From NCBI RefSeq assembly GCF_009806555.1, contig NZ_VUOK01000026.1, positions 1 through 64,000 of the forward strand: a stretch of 64,000 nt of DNA, in the 5' to 3' direction. This document shows, in pieces, positions 29,281 to 41,248 of the stretch; position 1 is the first letter of the stretch, and each line of letters starts with the position of its first letter. Made by a program: the position numbers and the translations under genes. The notes under the pieces are model-generated. The model saw nothing but the letters and a program-made list of their open reading frames with translations. It did not search any database and was not told where the DNA came from. The DNA comes from Methylobacterium sp. 2A (lineage in GTDB: Bacteria > Pseudomonadota > Alphaproteobacteria > Rhizobiales > Beijerinckiaceae).

Positions 29281-31182
29281 TCAATACTCGCCGCCGATGG
29301 CCCGGCGCAGGGCCGTCGCATCGACCTTCACGCCCGCGTTCTTCTCAACCTCGGTGATGTATTCGGACAGCACATCGTCGGCGAGCGCGGCCTGGAAGTT
29401 CTGGGAGATCGTCCTGTCGCTGGGGCTGTCGGCGACGAAAGCCGGCATGGTCGCGGACGTCACCTTGAACACCGCCCGGGAATCGTTCGCCGCCGCGGTG
29501 CCCGCCTTGCCGATCGGCGTCGCGAAGATCAGGTTGATGTCGTCGGTGGTCAGCATGTCCTTGGCTTGGTTGCGTGTCAGGTCCTGCGCTTCCTGCAGGT
29601 TGACGCCGACCTCCCGAGCGATGTCTTCCATGGACTCGCCCTTGTTGATCTTCTCCACCAGCTCGCGCCCCTTGGCCTGGAGGCGCTTGGCGATCTCGGT
29701 GGCGGTCCAGCCGGCCTTCACGCCGTCCTTCACCTGATCGAGCGGCTTGTCGTGCGCGGGATCGATGTTGGTCACGTCGTACCAGACGTAGCCGCCGGCT
29801 TTGGTGCGCAGGGGCTCGTTGTCGCCGCCGATCTCGGCGCGGAACAGGGCCGGCAGCGTGGTGTCGGCATCCGGGATGTCGGTGACCTTCTTGCCCTCGG
29901 GATCCTTGCCGTTCGGATCGACCGCCTTCACGGTGATCAGCTTGAGGCCCCGCTCGGCCGCGATGTCGGCGAGCGGCTTGGCGCCGGCGCGCTGATCCTC
30001 GATGGCGTCGCGGGTCGTCTCCATGGCGTCCCGGGCGCGGGCGAGGGCGAGGCCCTTGCGGATCTCGCCCTCCACCTGCTCGAACGGCTTCACGGTCCCG
30101 GGCTCGATCTTGGTCACGCGCAGCAGCACCGTGCCGAAGCGGCCCTGGACCGGCTGGCTCACACCGCCCTCCGGCAGCGCGAAGGCGGCGTCGGCCACCG
30201 CCGTGTCGAACAGCTCGGCCTTGCTCAAAGTCCCGAGGGTGAGGTCCTTGTCGTCGGTGCCCCGCTCCGTCGCGACGGCTTCGAAGGTCTTGGAGCCGTC
30301 CTCGATCGCCTTGCGGGCCGCCTCGGCGGCGTTGGTGTCGGGGAAGACGATCTGCTGGATCGTGCGCTTCTCCGGGCTGCCGAACTTATCCTTGTTCAGG
30401 GCATAGGCCGCGCGGGCGTCAGCATCGCTGATCGCGTCGGGTTTGGCCATCGAATCCGGATCGACCACCAGCAGGTTGGCAGACCGGAATTCAGGCGCGC
30501 GGAAACCGGACTTGTTCGCCTCGTACCAGGTCTTCAGCTCGTCCTCGGTCGGATCCGGGATCTGGCCGGCGGTCGAGGGGGTCAGCATCAGGTAGGCGGC
30601 CGCGCGGCGCTCGGTGGTGTAGCGGTGGACGGCCTCGCGCAGGGCCACCGGCACGTGCAGATCGGACGAGACGGCCTCCGCGAGTTGCAGGCGCGCGATC
30701 ACCGCGCGCTGCTCGCGCACGAACATCCCCTCGTTCAGGCCCGCCCGCTGCAGGGTCTGGTAGAACAGCTGCGGCTCGAACTGTCCTTGTGCGTTCTGAA
30801 AGCTCTTCTCCTCGTGGATCGCCCGGATCACCGCGGAATCCGGCACGGCCAGGCCGAGGTCGTGGGTCTTCTGATCGAGGGCCGCCTCGGTGATCAGCTG
30901 GGCCATCACCTGACGGTCGAGGCCGAGCATCCGGGCCTGATCGGGGGTGAGCGCGCGTTTCAGCTGCGCCTGATAGCGCTGAATCTGGTTCTGATAGGCC
31001 TGGCGCACCTGCTCGGTGGTGATCGGCGTGCTGCCGACCTTGGCCACCTGATTGCTGGCGCCGCCGCGGAAGAACTCTTCCACGCCGAAGATGCCGACGC
31101 CCGCGATCAGCAGCGTGAAGATGATCGTCAAGACGATCTTGCCGAGCCAGTGCTGGCTGGCGTTGCGGATGCCCTGAAGCAT
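29281..31182 (-). CDS. ppiD: PpiD-like peptidyl-prolyl isomerase, membrane-anchored
   Basis: A 633-residue periplasmic folding factor with one N-terminal membrane anchor (about 14-34). A SurA-N/PpiD-type chaperone domain follows (about 38-190), then a parvulin-like region around 250-390 and a second helical part. It probably helps outer-membrane and secreted proteins fold. The start MLQGIRNASQHWLGK matches the family. It is divergent from tpiA and followed directly by trpE. Confidence 0.9.
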   Translation of the reverse strand: MLQGIRNASQHWLGKIVLTIIFTLLIAGVGIFGVEEFFRGGASNQVAKVGSTPITTEQVRQAYQNQIQRYQAQLKRALTPDQARMLGLDRQVMAQLITEAALDQKTHDLGLAVPDSAVIRAIHEEKSFQNAQGQFEPQLFYQTLQRAGLNEGMFVREQRAVIARLQLAEAVSSDLHVPVALREAVHRYTTERRAAAYLMLTPSTAGQIPDPTEDELKTWYEANKSGFRAPEFRSANLLVVDPDSMAKPDAISDADARAAYALNKDKFGSPEKRTIQQIVFPDTNAAEAARKAIEDGSKTFEAVATERGTDDKDLTLGTLSKAELFDTAVADAAFALPEGGVSQPVQGRFGTVLLRVTKIEPGTVKPFEQVEGEIRKGLALARARDAMETTRDAIEDQRAGAKPLADIAAERGLKLITVKAVDPNGKDPEGKKVTDIPDADTTLPALFRAEIGGDNEPLRTKAGGYVWYDVTNIDPAHDKPLDQVKDGVKAGWTATEIAKRLQAKGRELVEKINKGESMEDIAREVGVNLQEAQDLTRNQAKDMLTTDDINLIFATPIGKAGTAAANDSRAVFKVTSATMPAFVADSPSDRTISQNFQAALADDVLSEYITEVEKNAGVKVDATALRRAIGGEY

Positions 31183-31367
31183 GGTGTGCGATCGGATACC
31201 TGCGGCGGCCGCCCCGTCGCCGGGCCGGCGCTTGACCTGAAAGGCGACCGCGATAGACCATTCGCGTCCACAGGCAAAGGCTCGGCTGTCTGCGCGGTTT
31301 GCACGCCCAAGCTCCCTCTGGTACGGCCGCGGCAACTTGCGGACGGCACAGCGAGGCGGGGACGGGA

Positions 31368-32129
31368 ATGACGCAGTCGGGACGCAGACCGCTGGTCGCC
31401 GGCAACTGGAAGATGAACGGCACGCGGGCGTCGATCCAGGTGGTCGAGGCGATCCGCGACGGGCTTTCCCCGGAATTGGCCAGCCGCATCGACGTGCTGA
31501 TCTGCCCGCCCGCGACGCTGATCAGCGCCTGCGTGGCCGCGGCGGCCGGCTCGCCCATCGCCATCGGCGGCCAGAACCTGCATGCCCGGCCGAGCGGCGC
31601 CTTCACGGGCTCGATCTCGGCCGAGATGCTGGCCGATCTCGGCGCCCGGTACGTGATCGTGGGCCATTCCGAACGGCGCGCCTACCACCACGAGACCGAC
31701 GACGGGGTCCACGCCAAGGCGCTCGGCGCCCGGCGGGCCGGCCTGTGCGGAATCATCTGCGTGGGTGAGACGATCGAGGAGCGCGAGCAGGGCCGTGCGC
31801 TGGACATCGTCCGCGCCCAGCTCGCCATCGGCCTGCCGAAGGGTGCGACCGCGGCCGACACGGTGATCGCCTACGAGCCGGTCTGGGCGATCGGCACCGG
31901 CCGGACACCCACCCCGCGCGACATCGCCGAGGTCCACGCCTCGCTGCGCGAGATGCTCGACAAGCTCGTGGGCGACGAGGCGCAGAAGATCCGCATCCTC
32001 TACGGCGGCTCCGTGAAGCCGGGCAATGCCCGCGAGCTCCTGTCGGTGGAGAATGTCGACGGCGCGCTGGTCGGCGGCGCGAGCCTCGTGGCCGAGGATT
32101 TCCTCGGGATCTGCGCCGCCTACGCGTGA
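31368..32129 (+). CDS. tpiA: Triose-phosphate isomerase
   Basis: A 253-residue glycolytic (beta/alpha)8 enzyme. GNWKMNG gives the N-terminal Asn and Lys, VIVGHSERR the electrophilic His, [11 protein letters not shown] the catalytic Glu and loop 6, and [12 protein letters not shown] the phosphate site. The ATG at 31368 follows a GGGGACGGGA run. The usual tpiA-secG-pyrG order is broken here by ppk2, an NTF2-like gene and a chemoreceptor. Confidence 0.97.
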   Translation: MTQSGRRPLVAGNWKMNGTRASIQVVEAIRDGLSPELASRIDVLICPPATLISACVAAAAGSPIAIGGQNLHARPSGAFTGSISAEMLADLGARYVIVGHSERRAYHHETDDGVHAKALGARRAGLCGIICVGETIEEREQGRALDIVRAQLAIGLPKGATAADTVIAYEPVWAIGTGRTPTPRDIAEVHASLREMLDKLVGDEAQKIRILYGGSVKPGNARELLSVENVDGALVGGASLVAEDFLGICAAYA

Positions 32130-32215
32130 GGCCGCCAGCGCGGGAGGCAGGCTTCTCGGGGCTGTCACACGATCCTGTTTAACGGTCGCGGTGCGCAACC
32201 ACCGCGATTCGGATC

Positions 32216-33127
32216 ATGACGGACGCTCATTCCCAAGCCGACGCCAATCTGTTGGAGACGATCCGCCGCGAGATCCTCGACAGCTACGATGAGGAAATCG
32301 AGCTCGGGTTCGGAGAGGACCGTCTCGATAGCCTCGACGCCGGCGCGGGATCCGGCCTCGACCGTCGGTTCTACTTCCGGGAATTGCTGCGCCTTCAGCA
32401 CGAGCTGGTCCGGCTCCAGGACTGGGTACAGCACGAGAAGCTGCGCGTGGTCGTCCTGTTCGAGGGGCGCGATTCCGCCGGCAAGGGCGGCGTGATCAAG
32501 CGGATCACCCAGCGCCTGAACCCCCGCGTCTGCCGGGTAGCGGCTTTGCCCGCGCCGAACGAGCGGGAGCGCACGCAATGGTACTTCCAGCGCTACATCG
32601 CCCACCTGCCGGCCGGCGGCGAGATCGTGCTGTTCGACCGGTCCTGGTACAACCGCGCCGGCGTCGAGCGCGTCATGGGCTTCTGCACCGAGGCGGACGT
32701 CGAAGAATTCTTCCGCTCGGTGCCCGAGTTCGAGCGGATGCTGGTCCGCTCCGGCATCATCCTGCTGAAGTACTGGTACTCGATCACCGACGAGGAGCAG
32801 GCCCTGCGCTTCAACCTGCGCATCACCGATCCGCTGAAGCAGTGGAAGCTCTCGCCGATGGATGTCGAATCCCGCCGGCGCTGGGAGGACTACACCCGCG
32901 CCAAGGAGGATATGCTGACGCGCACGCACATATCCGAAGCGCCCTGGTGGGTGGTCGAGGCGGTGGACAAGAAGCGGGCGCGGCTGAACTGCATCAGCCA
33001 CCTGCTGGAGCAGATCCCCTACGGCGACGTCGACCATCCGCCCGTACAACTGCCCGACCGGGTCCGGCACGCGGACTATATCCGCGCACCGATCCCACCG
33101 GAGATGCACGTCCCGGCCAAGTACTGA
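32216..33127 (+). CDS. ppk2: Polyphosphate kinase 2
   Basis: A 303-residue PPK2-family enzyme that moves phosphate between polyphosphate and nucleotides. Walker A is GRDSAGKGG (84-92), Walker B is VLFDRSWYNRAGVERV (about 138-153), and the lid region is FNLRITDPLKQWKLSPMD. The single-domain length fits class I or a related class. It is in the tpiA direction after an 86-base gap, and convergent with the NTF2-like gene. Confidence 0.94.
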   Translation: MTDAHSQADANLLETIRREILDSYDEEIELGFGEDRLDSLDAGAGSGLDRRFYFRELLRLQHELVRLQDWVQHEKLRVVVLFEGRDSAGKGGVIKRITQRLNPRVCRVAALPAPNERERTQWYFQRYIAHLPAGGEIVLFDRSWYNRAGVERVMGFCTEADVEEFFRSVPEFERMLVRSGIILLKYWYSITDEEQALRFNLRITDPLKQWKLSPMDVESRRRWEDYTRAKEDMLTRTHISEAPWWVVEAVDKKRARLNCISHLLEQIPYGDVDHPPVQLPDRVRHADYIRAPIPPEMHVPAKY

Positions 33128-33132
33128 GGGCT

Positions 33133-33151
33133 GCCTTCAGATCTTGAAGGC
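33133..33151. terminator. Possible bidirectional hairpin between convergent genes
   Basis: GCCTTCA, GATCT, TGAAGGC: perfect 7-base arms just past the ppk2 stop and over the last codons of the opposite gene. There is no T run, so this is a weak terminator call. Confidence 0.35.
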
Positions 33152-33595
33152 CTGACGCGCGAGCAGGCGCCAGCGATCCCCATCGCGATGCCAGACCTGC
33201 AGGACGCCGATATGCACCGGCGCGGACTTGCCGTCGGTCACCACCTCGCCGGTGAAGACGTGCCGGGCGATCGCGTCGTCGCCCACGACCGAGGCCGAGC
33301 GGTCCGAGAGGGTGATGCTCGGGAAGGTCTGGCGCTTGCTGGCCAGCGGCGCGATGAAGGCCTTCTTGTCCTGCACGAGGCCGCTCGAATGGCCGTAGCT
33401 GAGCCCGTCGAGGGTCAGCGCGTCGAGGGCGGCATCGTCGCCGGCGAGCAGGGCCTTGGTCAGGGCATCCACCTGCGCCTCGACGGCGGCCCCCTGCCCC
33501 GCCGCATCCTGCTCAACGGCCTTGGACGGCATCGTGTGGAGAAGAACCGGCGCAGCGAGGGCAGCGGCGAGCGCCGAACGGCGTGCGATGATCAT
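33137..33595 (-). CDS. Secreted NTF2-like (DUF4440-type) protein
   Basis: A 152-residue protein with a signal peptide (about 1-25; an arginine pair suggests Tat or Sec export) and one SnoaL/NTF2-like cone domain. The ending is typical of DUF4440 (VLQVWHRDGDRWRLLARQAF). Such proteins are isomerases, binding proteins or of unknown role. It stands alone between ppk2 (convergent) and the chemoreceptor upstream on the same strand. Confidence 0.8.
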   Translation of the reverse strand: MIIARRSALAAALAAPVLLHTMPSKAVEQDAAGQGAAVEAQVDALTKALLAGDDAALDALTLDGLSYGHSSGLVQDKKAFIAPLASKRQTFPSITLSDRSASVVGDDAIARHVFTGEVVTDGKSAPVHIGVLQVWHRDGDRWRLLARQAFKI

Positions 33596-33794
33596 GGCGT
33601 TTGAACTCCCGGCGCGGGGCGGCGCGAGGGATGAGCCGCCGTCGCGATTGTTTTTGTCGAACGTGCGAAGTCTTAACGCACCATTCCGCAGACCGTAACC
33701 GTCCGCGGCTTTTCCAATTCGCCATATCTTTCCGCGCGCGCCAGATTCCCTCGTCCCCGGTGCGCCGCAGTCCGAAGGCGTGGGGCCGGCGCCC

Positions 33795-35585
33795 TCAAGC
33801 CGCGCGAAGCCGTGCAAGCAGGCGCTCGACCTCCCCGCTCAGATCATCCACTTGGCGGGACACGCCCGCAGCGATGTCCAGGACACGGTTCGCGGCGGCG
33901 CCGGTCTCGGCTGCGAGGCTGGCCACGCCCTCGACGGTCTCGCTGACCGCATCGGCGCCGCTCGCCGCCTGCCCGACATTCCGGACGATCTCCTGCGTGG
34001 TGACGCCCTGCTGCTCCACGGACGCCGCGATGGCCGTCGAGACACTGTCGAGATCGTTGAAGCGCGACGTGAGTTCACCGATGGCGGTGACCGCTTCGCG
34101 GGTCGCCGCTTGGATCCCGCCGATCTGCGTCGCGATCTCGTCGGTGGCCTTGGCGGTCTGGTTGGCCAATTCCTTCACCTCACCGGCGACGACCGCGAAA
34201 CCGCGCCCGGCATCGCCTGCCCGGGCGGCCTCGATCGTTGCGTTGAGCGCGAGAAGGTTGGTCTGGCCGGCGACCGCGGAGATCATCGTCACGACATCGT
34301 TCACGCGAGTCGCCGCCTCGCTCAGATGACGCATAAGCGCCGCCGTATGCTCCGCCTCGGTGCTGCTGGCCCGCGTCAGGGCGGCGGCCTCCGTGGCGCG
34401 GCGCGCGATCTCGCTGACCGACGCGCCCAGTTCCTCGGCTGCCGCCGCGACGGCAGCCGTCGCGCTGGATGCCTCCTCGGCGGCCCGTGCGGCATTCCCT
34501 GAGCGCCCGGTGGTCGTCTCCGCGAGACGCGACATGGATTGGGCCGTCTGGCGCAGTTCGACCGCCGAGTTGGCGACGGTCCGGACGACCGAGCCGATCG
34601 CCGCCTCGAAGGCATCGGCCAAGGCCTCGTTCTGCGCCCGGCGCTCCCGCTCCCGGCTGGCCTCGGCCGCGGCGGCGCGGGCCGCGGCGTCGTCGGACAG
34701 GCGCAGCTTGAAGGCTTCGAGGCAGCGGGACATCGCGCCGACCTCATCGCTCCGGCCGAGGCCGGGAACCGGCGCGGCGTAATCGCCTGCGGCCACCCGG
34801 TCCATCGCGGCTCCGATCCCGGCATAGCCCTTCAGGAGAGCCCGATAGGCGAATCCGGCCAGGGTCAAAACGCCGGCGCCGCTGGCCGCCAGGGCGGCGA
34901 TCAGGATGAGGAAGAGGAAGCGCGCCCGCGCCTGGAGCGCAGCGACCGCGGCATCGATCCGGTGCTCGATCAACCCGTAGAGGTCGTCGAGCGGCCTCAT
35001 GATCTTCGCCTTGTAGGCGTGATAGTCCGGAGAATGAAGCAGCCCGATGGCCCGCATGCGATCCCGCTCCGGGTCAACCGCCGCGAGGGGGTGACCCGCG
35101 GCGTCCTTCCCCTCCACGAGATTCATCGCCTCGACCTCGAGCTGAACAAGTCCGTCCGAGTTGCGCACCGCTTCTGCGAGGGCATCGGTTTCCTGCTGGC
35201 TGAAGCCGAGCCGCGTCATCAGGGCCTGGACCGAGACGGCTTCATCATCGGGGCGGGGCTTCGGCAAGCCGGCAGAGATATAATCCCAATAGATGCGGTA
35301 GTACTCCCGGGGCCGCGGTTTCTTGCCCGCCCGGATGTCGATGACATCGAGATACTGCTGCTTGTAACGCGGATCCCCGGTGACGACGTATGTTCGACCG
35401 AGCCGCGTCAGGTCGTCCGAACTCTGGCGGATCTCATTCGCCAGAAGGATGGATCGGAGTCGATTCGTGTTGGATCCATCAATATCCCTGACCGCATTTT
35501 CGTAAAGATAAATCGATACCAGCAACAGGACCACGAGAATCAAATTCAGCGCCGATAGGATGGCGAATTTTCGCGCGATCGACAT
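33795..35585 (-). CDS. Methyl-accepting chemotaxis protein (second)
   Basis: A 596-residue chemoreceptor. Helix 1 is at about 8-27, a periplasmic sensor region at 28-220, helix 2 at about 222-248, then HAMP to about 305. The signalling hairpin contains [27 protein letters not shown]. The periplasmic part holds long helices with VTGDPRYKQQYLDVIDIR and is not a clear Cache domain. No methylesterase or methyltransferase genes are nearby. The ATG at 35585 gives the family's short basic start before helix 1. It is divergent from secG. Confidence 0.93.
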   Translation of the reverse strand: MSIARKFAILSALNLILVVLLLVSIYLYENAVRDIDGSNTNRLRSILLANEIRQSSDDLTRLGRTYVVTGDPRYKQQYLDVIDIRAGKKPRPREYYRIYWDYISAGLPKPRPDDEAVSVQALMTRLGFSQQETDALAEAVRNSDGLVQLEVEAMNLVEGKDAAGHPLAAVDPERDRMRAIGLLHSPDYHAYKAKIMRPLDDLYGLIEHRIDAAVAALQARARFLFLILIAALAASGAGVLTLAGFAYRALLKGYAGIGAAMDRVAAGDYAAPVPGLGRSDEVGAMSRCLEAFKLRLSDDAAARAAAAEASRERERRAQNEALADAFEAAIGSVVRTVANSAVELRQTAQSMSRLAETTTGRSGNAARAAEEASSATAAVAAAAEELGASVSEIARRATEAAALTRASSTEAEHTAALMRHLSEAATRVNDVVTMISAVAGQTNLLALNATIEAARAGDAGRGFAVVAGEVKELANQTAKATDEIATQIGGIQAATREAVTAIGELTSRFNDLDSVSTAIAASVEQQGVTTQEIVRNVGQAASGADAVSETVEGVASLAAETGAAANRVLDIAAGVSRQVDDLSGEVERLLARLRAA

Positions 35586-35897
35586 GCAGGAGATCCGAAA
35601 GTCTTCTGGCCGCTCGAATGCAAACTGCAGGGATTTGTCCGGGAATGTCCATGGGGTGTCTCGATCGACGTATCTTCTGAGGACCTTTCCGCCTGCCTCT
35701 GCCGCCGCTCCCGACCGGGTGGCGCGGGCGTGAACGCCCGGCCGCCGAGTTGGCGGCGGCGCCCGGGTGGTGTATGGGCCTGCGCAGATTTCGAGCTGGC
35801 GCCGCCGGGCGCCGGCTATCGCGTGCCCGCCTTCGGTCCTGCGGACCGGCTTTCCGGGATCGACGCGCGTCGCTGGAAGCTCACGTCCGGAACACCG
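35586..35897. other. Divergent intergenic region, chemoreceptor/secG
   Basis: These 312 bases separate two divergent genes and should hold both promoters. I checked for a tRNA and a small gene and saw neither. The secG frame is open far upstream of its ATG, but the extension is not secG-like. Confidence 0.4.
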
Positions 35898-36329
35898 ATG
35901 CAGACCGTCCTGATCGTCGTCCACCTCATCATCGTGCTCGCACTGATCGGCGTCGTGCTGCTCCAGCGCTCCGAGGGCGGCCTCGGGCTCGGCGGCGGGG
36001 GCAGCGGCGGCGTCGCCGGGTTCATGACCGGCCGCGGCCAAGCCAACGCCCTGACGCGGGCCACCGCCATCCTGGCGGCCCTGTTCTTCGCCACCAGTCT
36101 GCTGCTCGCCGTCCTGTCGCACCGCTCGCAGGCGCCGAAGTCGATCCTCGACACCGGCGCTCCGCAGGGCGCAGGCCAGCCGGCCAAGCAGCCGACCGGG
36201 GCCGACAACCTGCTCGACACTTTGCGCCAGCAGCAGGACCGGGCGCCCGCCACGGCGCCGGCGCAGCCAGCCCCGGCCAAGCCCGCCCCAATACAGCCGG
36301 CGGTGCCTGACGCGCCGCAATCGCGCTGA
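35898..36329 (+). CDS. secG: Preprotein translocase subunit SecG
   Basis: A 143-residue inner-membrane protein of the SecYEG channel. Two helices (about 3-20 and 55-75) flank the conserved glycine-rich loop (GLGLGGGGSGG). A C-terminal proline/alanine/glutamine-rich tail is typical of alphaproteobacteria. The ATG at 35898 gives the family start (MQTVLIVVHL). It precedes pyrG by 143 bases. Confidence 0.94.
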   Translation: MQTVLIVVHLIIVLALIGVVLLQRSEGGLGLGGGGSGGVAGFMTGRGQANALTRATAILAALFFATSLLLAVLSHRSQAPKSILDTGAPQGAGQPAKQPTGADNLLDTLRQQQDRAPATAPAQPAPAKPAPIQPAVPDAPQSR

Positions 36330-36359
36330 CGGCGCGAACCCGCGACTCACGCGAGCCCT

Positions 36360-38101
<1,742 letters not shown>

Positions 38102-38147
38102 GGCCGCGGCGGCGCGCCGCTCCTCGCGCCGACGCGCGGGACCCTAT

Positions 38148-38612
38148 ATGCCTGCCGCCGTGACCGAGATCCTGTTCTACCACATGCAGCGCCAGCCCCT
38201 GGAGAAGGTGCTGCCGAACTTGGTCGAGCGTTCGCTCGACCGGGGCTGGCAGGCCGCGATCCAGGCGGCCAGCGAGGAGCGCCTGCAGGCGCTCGACGAC
38301 CATCTCTGGACCTATTCCGACGAGAGCTTCCTGCCCCACGGAACCGACCGGGAGCCCGACGCGGGAAGCCAGCCGGTGGTGCTCACCCTGCGGGACGTGA
38401 ACCCCAATGCGGCCTCGATCCGCTTCCTCGTGGAGGGCGCCGACCTGCCGCCGGATGCCGGGTCCTACGAGCGGATCTGCATCCTGTTCGACGGGACCGA
38501 TCAGGACGCCCTCCTGCGTGCCCGTGAGCAGTGGAAGCAGGCCAAGGCGGCGGGTCACGCGGTCGCCTATTGGCAGCAGGACGATTCGGGCCGCTGGAAC
38601 AAGAAGGCGTGA
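38148..38612 (+). CDS. holC: DNA polymerase III chi subunit
   Basis: A 154-residue chi-family protein (EILFYHMQRQPLEKVLPNLVERSLDRGW). It links the clamp loader to single-strand binding protein. The ATG at 38148 has GCGGGA upstream. A GTG at 38160 (VTEILFYH) would match some homologues better. The stop overlaps the region of the peptidase start. Confidence 0.92.
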   Translation: MPAAVTEILFYHMQRQPLEKVLPNLVERSLDRGWQAAIQAASEERLQALDDHLWTYSDESFLPHGTDREPDAGSQPVVLTLRDVNPNAASIRFLVEGADLPPDAGSYERICILFDGTDQDALLRAREQWKQAKAAGHAVAYWQQDDSGRWNKKA

Positions 38613-38614
38613 CC

Positions 38615-40186
38615 GTGCACCTCAGCAAACGTCTTGCCGCCGCCCTCGGCCTCGTCCTGGCGCTGGGCGCGCCTCTGTCGCTCAGCGCCCAGGACGCGGC
38701 GCACGGCCATCCCCAGCCGGAGGCCCGCCAGGCGCCCCGCGGCCCGGAGGGGCGCCGCCTGCCGCCCGATTCGGTGACGCAGCAGAGCGTGACGCTGCCG
38801 GACGGCCGGAACCTCGCCTTCACCGCCACCGCGGGAAGCCTGCCGCTCGTCGATGAATCCGGCAAGCTCCAGGCCGAGATCGCCTACGTGGCCTACACGA
38901 TGGCGCCGGAGGCCGGGCGCGCGCGCCCCGTCACCTTCGCGATCAATGGCGGCCCCGGTGCGGCCTCGGCCTACCTGAACATCGGGGCGATCGGCCCCTG
39001 GCGGCTGCCCACGGGCGGCGACAGCATCAGCCCGTCGCAACCCGTGGCGCTCACCGCCAACGACGGCACGTGGCTCGACTTCACCGACCTCGTGTTCATC
39101 GATCCGGTCGGGACCGGCTACAGCCGCGCGGCGGACGGCAACGGCAAGGCCTACTGGTCGATCGATTCCGACGCCTCGACCCTGGCGGCCGCCATCGCCC
39201 GCTATCTGCGGGTCAACGATCGCATGGCGGCCCCGAAATTCTACGTGGGCGAGAGCTACGGCGGCTTCCGGGGGCCCCTGATCGCCGAGAAGCTGCAGGA
39301 GGAGATCGGCGTCGGCCTCTCCGGGATGGTGCTGCTCTCGCCCGTGCTCGACTTCGGCTGGCTGGAGACGCCGAGGGCCAATCCCTGGGGCTACGTGCTC
39401 AAGCTTCCCTCGCTCGCGGCCGGCGCGCTGGAGCGGAAGGGCACTGTGCCGACGCCCGCCCTGCTCAGGGAGGCCGAGGCCTACGCCTCCGGCCCCTACC
39501 TGACGGACCTGCTGAAGGGCCCGTCCGACGCCGGCGCGGTGGCGCGCATGACCGACAAGGTCGCGCCACTCGTGGGGCTCGACGCCGCGCTCGTGCGGGC
39601 TCAGGCGGCCCGGCTGTCCACCCGAAGCGTCCAGCGCGAAATCGACCGGGCCGAGGGCCGGGTCGCCAGTGCCTACGACACCGGAATCACCGGCTGGGAC
39701 CCGAATCCGGACGCGGCACAGTCCAGCTTCGAGGATCCGCAGCTCACCGCGCTCCAGGCGCCCCTGACGAGCGCCATGCTCGATCTCTACGCCCGCACGC
39801 TGAAATGGCCCGTGCCGAACATGCGCTACGAGCTCCTGAGCAACGCCGTGAACCACGGCTGGAGCTGGGGCTCGGGCCGGCAGGCGCCGGAGGTGCTCTC
39901 CAACCTCAAGGGGGCACTGGCGCTCGACGGGCGCCTGCGCGTCCTCGTGGCGCACGGCTTCACGGACCTCGTGACCCCGTACTTCGCCTCGAAGCTGCTG
40001 CTTGCGCAGGTCCCCGCCTACGCGGCCGGCCGCCTCGATCTGGCGGTCTATCCCGGTGGGCACATGTTCTACACCCGGCCCGATTCGCGGGCGGCGTTCC
40101 ACCGGGACGTGGCGCGGCTCTACGCGGATGCCCTCAAGGCGCGCGAGGGAGATGCGGCTCCCGGGGGCGCGAAGGTCGAGCCCTGA
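38615..40186 (+). CDS. Secreted S10 family serine carboxypeptidase
   Basis: A protein of about 523 residues with a signal peptide (about 1-25, ending SAQ). The oxyanion segment NGGPGAAS is near 112, and Ser214 lies in GESYGG. Asp451 (HGFTDLVTPY) and His483 (YPGGHMFY) complete the triad. It should trim C-terminal residues from peptides in the periplasm. The GTG at 38615 is used because AAGG lies seven bases upstream. A GTG at 38609 overlaps the holC stop. Confidence 0.9.
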   Translation: MHLSKRLAAALGLVLALGAPLSLSAQDAAHGHPQPEARQAPRGPEGRRLPPDSVTQQSVTLPDGRNLAFTATAGSLPLVDESGKLQAEIAYVAYTMAPEAGRARPVTFAINGGPGAASAYLNIGAIGPWRLPTGGDSISPSQPVALTANDGTWLDFTDLVFIDPVGTGYSRAADGNGKAYWSIDSDASTLAAAIARYLRVNDRMAAPKFYVGESYGGFRGPLIAEKLQEEIGVGLSGMVLLSPVLDFGWLETPRANPWGYVLKLPSLAAGALERKGTVPTPALLREAEAYASGPYLTDLLKGPSDAGAVARMTDKVAPLVGLDAALVRAQAARLSTRSVQREIDRAEGRVASAYDTGITGWDPNPDAAQSSFEDPQLTALQAPLTSAMLDLYARTLKWPVPNMRYELLSNAVNHGWSWGSGRQAPEVLSNLKGALALDGRLRVLVAHGFTDLVTPYFASKLLLAQVPAYAAGRLDLAVYPGGHMFYTRPDSRAAFHRDVARLYADALKAREGDAAPGGAKVEP

Positions 40187-40213
40187 CGGCGGATCGCTCC
40201 GTCGGGGCGGCCG

Positions 40214-41248
40214 TCAGATCGGGGGCGCGGCTGAAACGCGCGGCGCGCTCTTCAGGAAGAGCACGTCGATATCGCGCCGCGGAACGTAGTCCTTCACGAC
40301 CAATTCGACGGTGGTCGGACCGGTCTTCCTGAGGGGGCTGGCGCAGAACGCGAGCAGCGTGGCCGGATCACCCTTGTCCACGATCAGCCTGAACGTGCCG
40401 ATCGCCCCGATACCTGTCGGCATCACGTAGGTGAGGTACTGCTCGTAGGCCTGGAAGAAGCGGCTGCCATCCGCGCTTGCCCGCCGATACAGGGCCTGGG
40501 CGGTCCGCGCGAAGGCGGGATCCGTGCAAAACTTGTCCGCGTAGCGCGCCATCTGCGCCGGTCCCAGATCCGGAGAGCCGAACGACAGGCTGGACTGGCC
40601 GCCGAGACTCGGCGTGAAGCTCTGGTGAATCGCGAGCCCCCGTCCGGCCGGGAAGACCTGCCGACGTGCATACCGCGATTTCAGCGTCCAGAGCGGGACG
40701 TCGGAGATCGTCCCGTCCCGATGCACCTGCCGGTCGAGGAAGCCGGCCTCGATCAGGGCCTTCCGGCGCTGCTCCGAGAGACGGCGCAGGGGAACCGCCG
40801 TCGCCGCGACGGTCGGTATCAAGGGGATTCCCAGGCTCTTGAGTTCGTCGGTGATCTCGAACGCTTGCCCTTCGCGCATCAGAAAGGCGTGCTGATCGAG
40901 CTGCCACGGGACGGCTTGGCCGTCGACCGTAGCCTCGAAGGCGAGGAAATTGGCCTGCGCCGGATCGGGGATGGAAACCGCCAGCGTCGGCGCGCCGACG
41001 AGATCGGGCATCGGGAACGTCAGGGTGGCCTCGATGTCGGCGCCGGTCGGGTTGCGGAACTGGTAGTCGACCCTCACGTCCCGCTCCGAGAGATAGAGGT
41101 CTTCCGACACGAGCGTGATCGCGCCTGCCGGTTCGAGGACGAGCCCCCCCGCCTTGAGCGCGCCTTCGGTGTCGTCGGCCCGGACCGGCAGGGATGCCGC
41201 CGCGAGGAAGGCGAGGGTCAGCGCAAGGGTCAGCGACAGAATCTTCAT
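40214..41248 (-). CDS. Secreted DUF4424 family protein
   Basis: A 344-residue exported protein with a signal peptide (about 1-24, ending VRADD). The beta-rich body begins ALKAGGLVLEPAGAITLVSEDLYLS, the DUF4424 pattern. No catalytic residues are known for this family. The ATG at 41248 is used, and a GTG three codons upstream is possible. It ends 27 bases from the S10 peptidase, convergent, and its 5' end faces the cobalamin riboswitch region. Confidence 0.82.
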   Translation of the reverse strand: MKILSLTLALTLAFLAAASLPVRADDTEGALKAGGLVLEPAGAITLVSEDLYLSERDVRVDYQFRNPTGADIEATLTFPMPDLVGAPTLAVSIPDPAQANFLAFEATVDGQAVPWQLDQHAFLMREGQAFEITDELKSLGIPLIPTVAATAVPLRRLSEQRRKALIEAGFLDRQVHRDGTISDVPLWTLKSRYARRQVFPAGRGLAIHQSFTPSLGGQSSLSFGSPDLGPAQMARYADKFCTDPAFARTAQALYRRASADGSRFFQAYEQYLTYVMPTGIGAIGTFRLIVDKGDPATLLAFCASPLRKTGPTTVELVVKDYVPRRDIDVLFLKSAPRVSAAPPI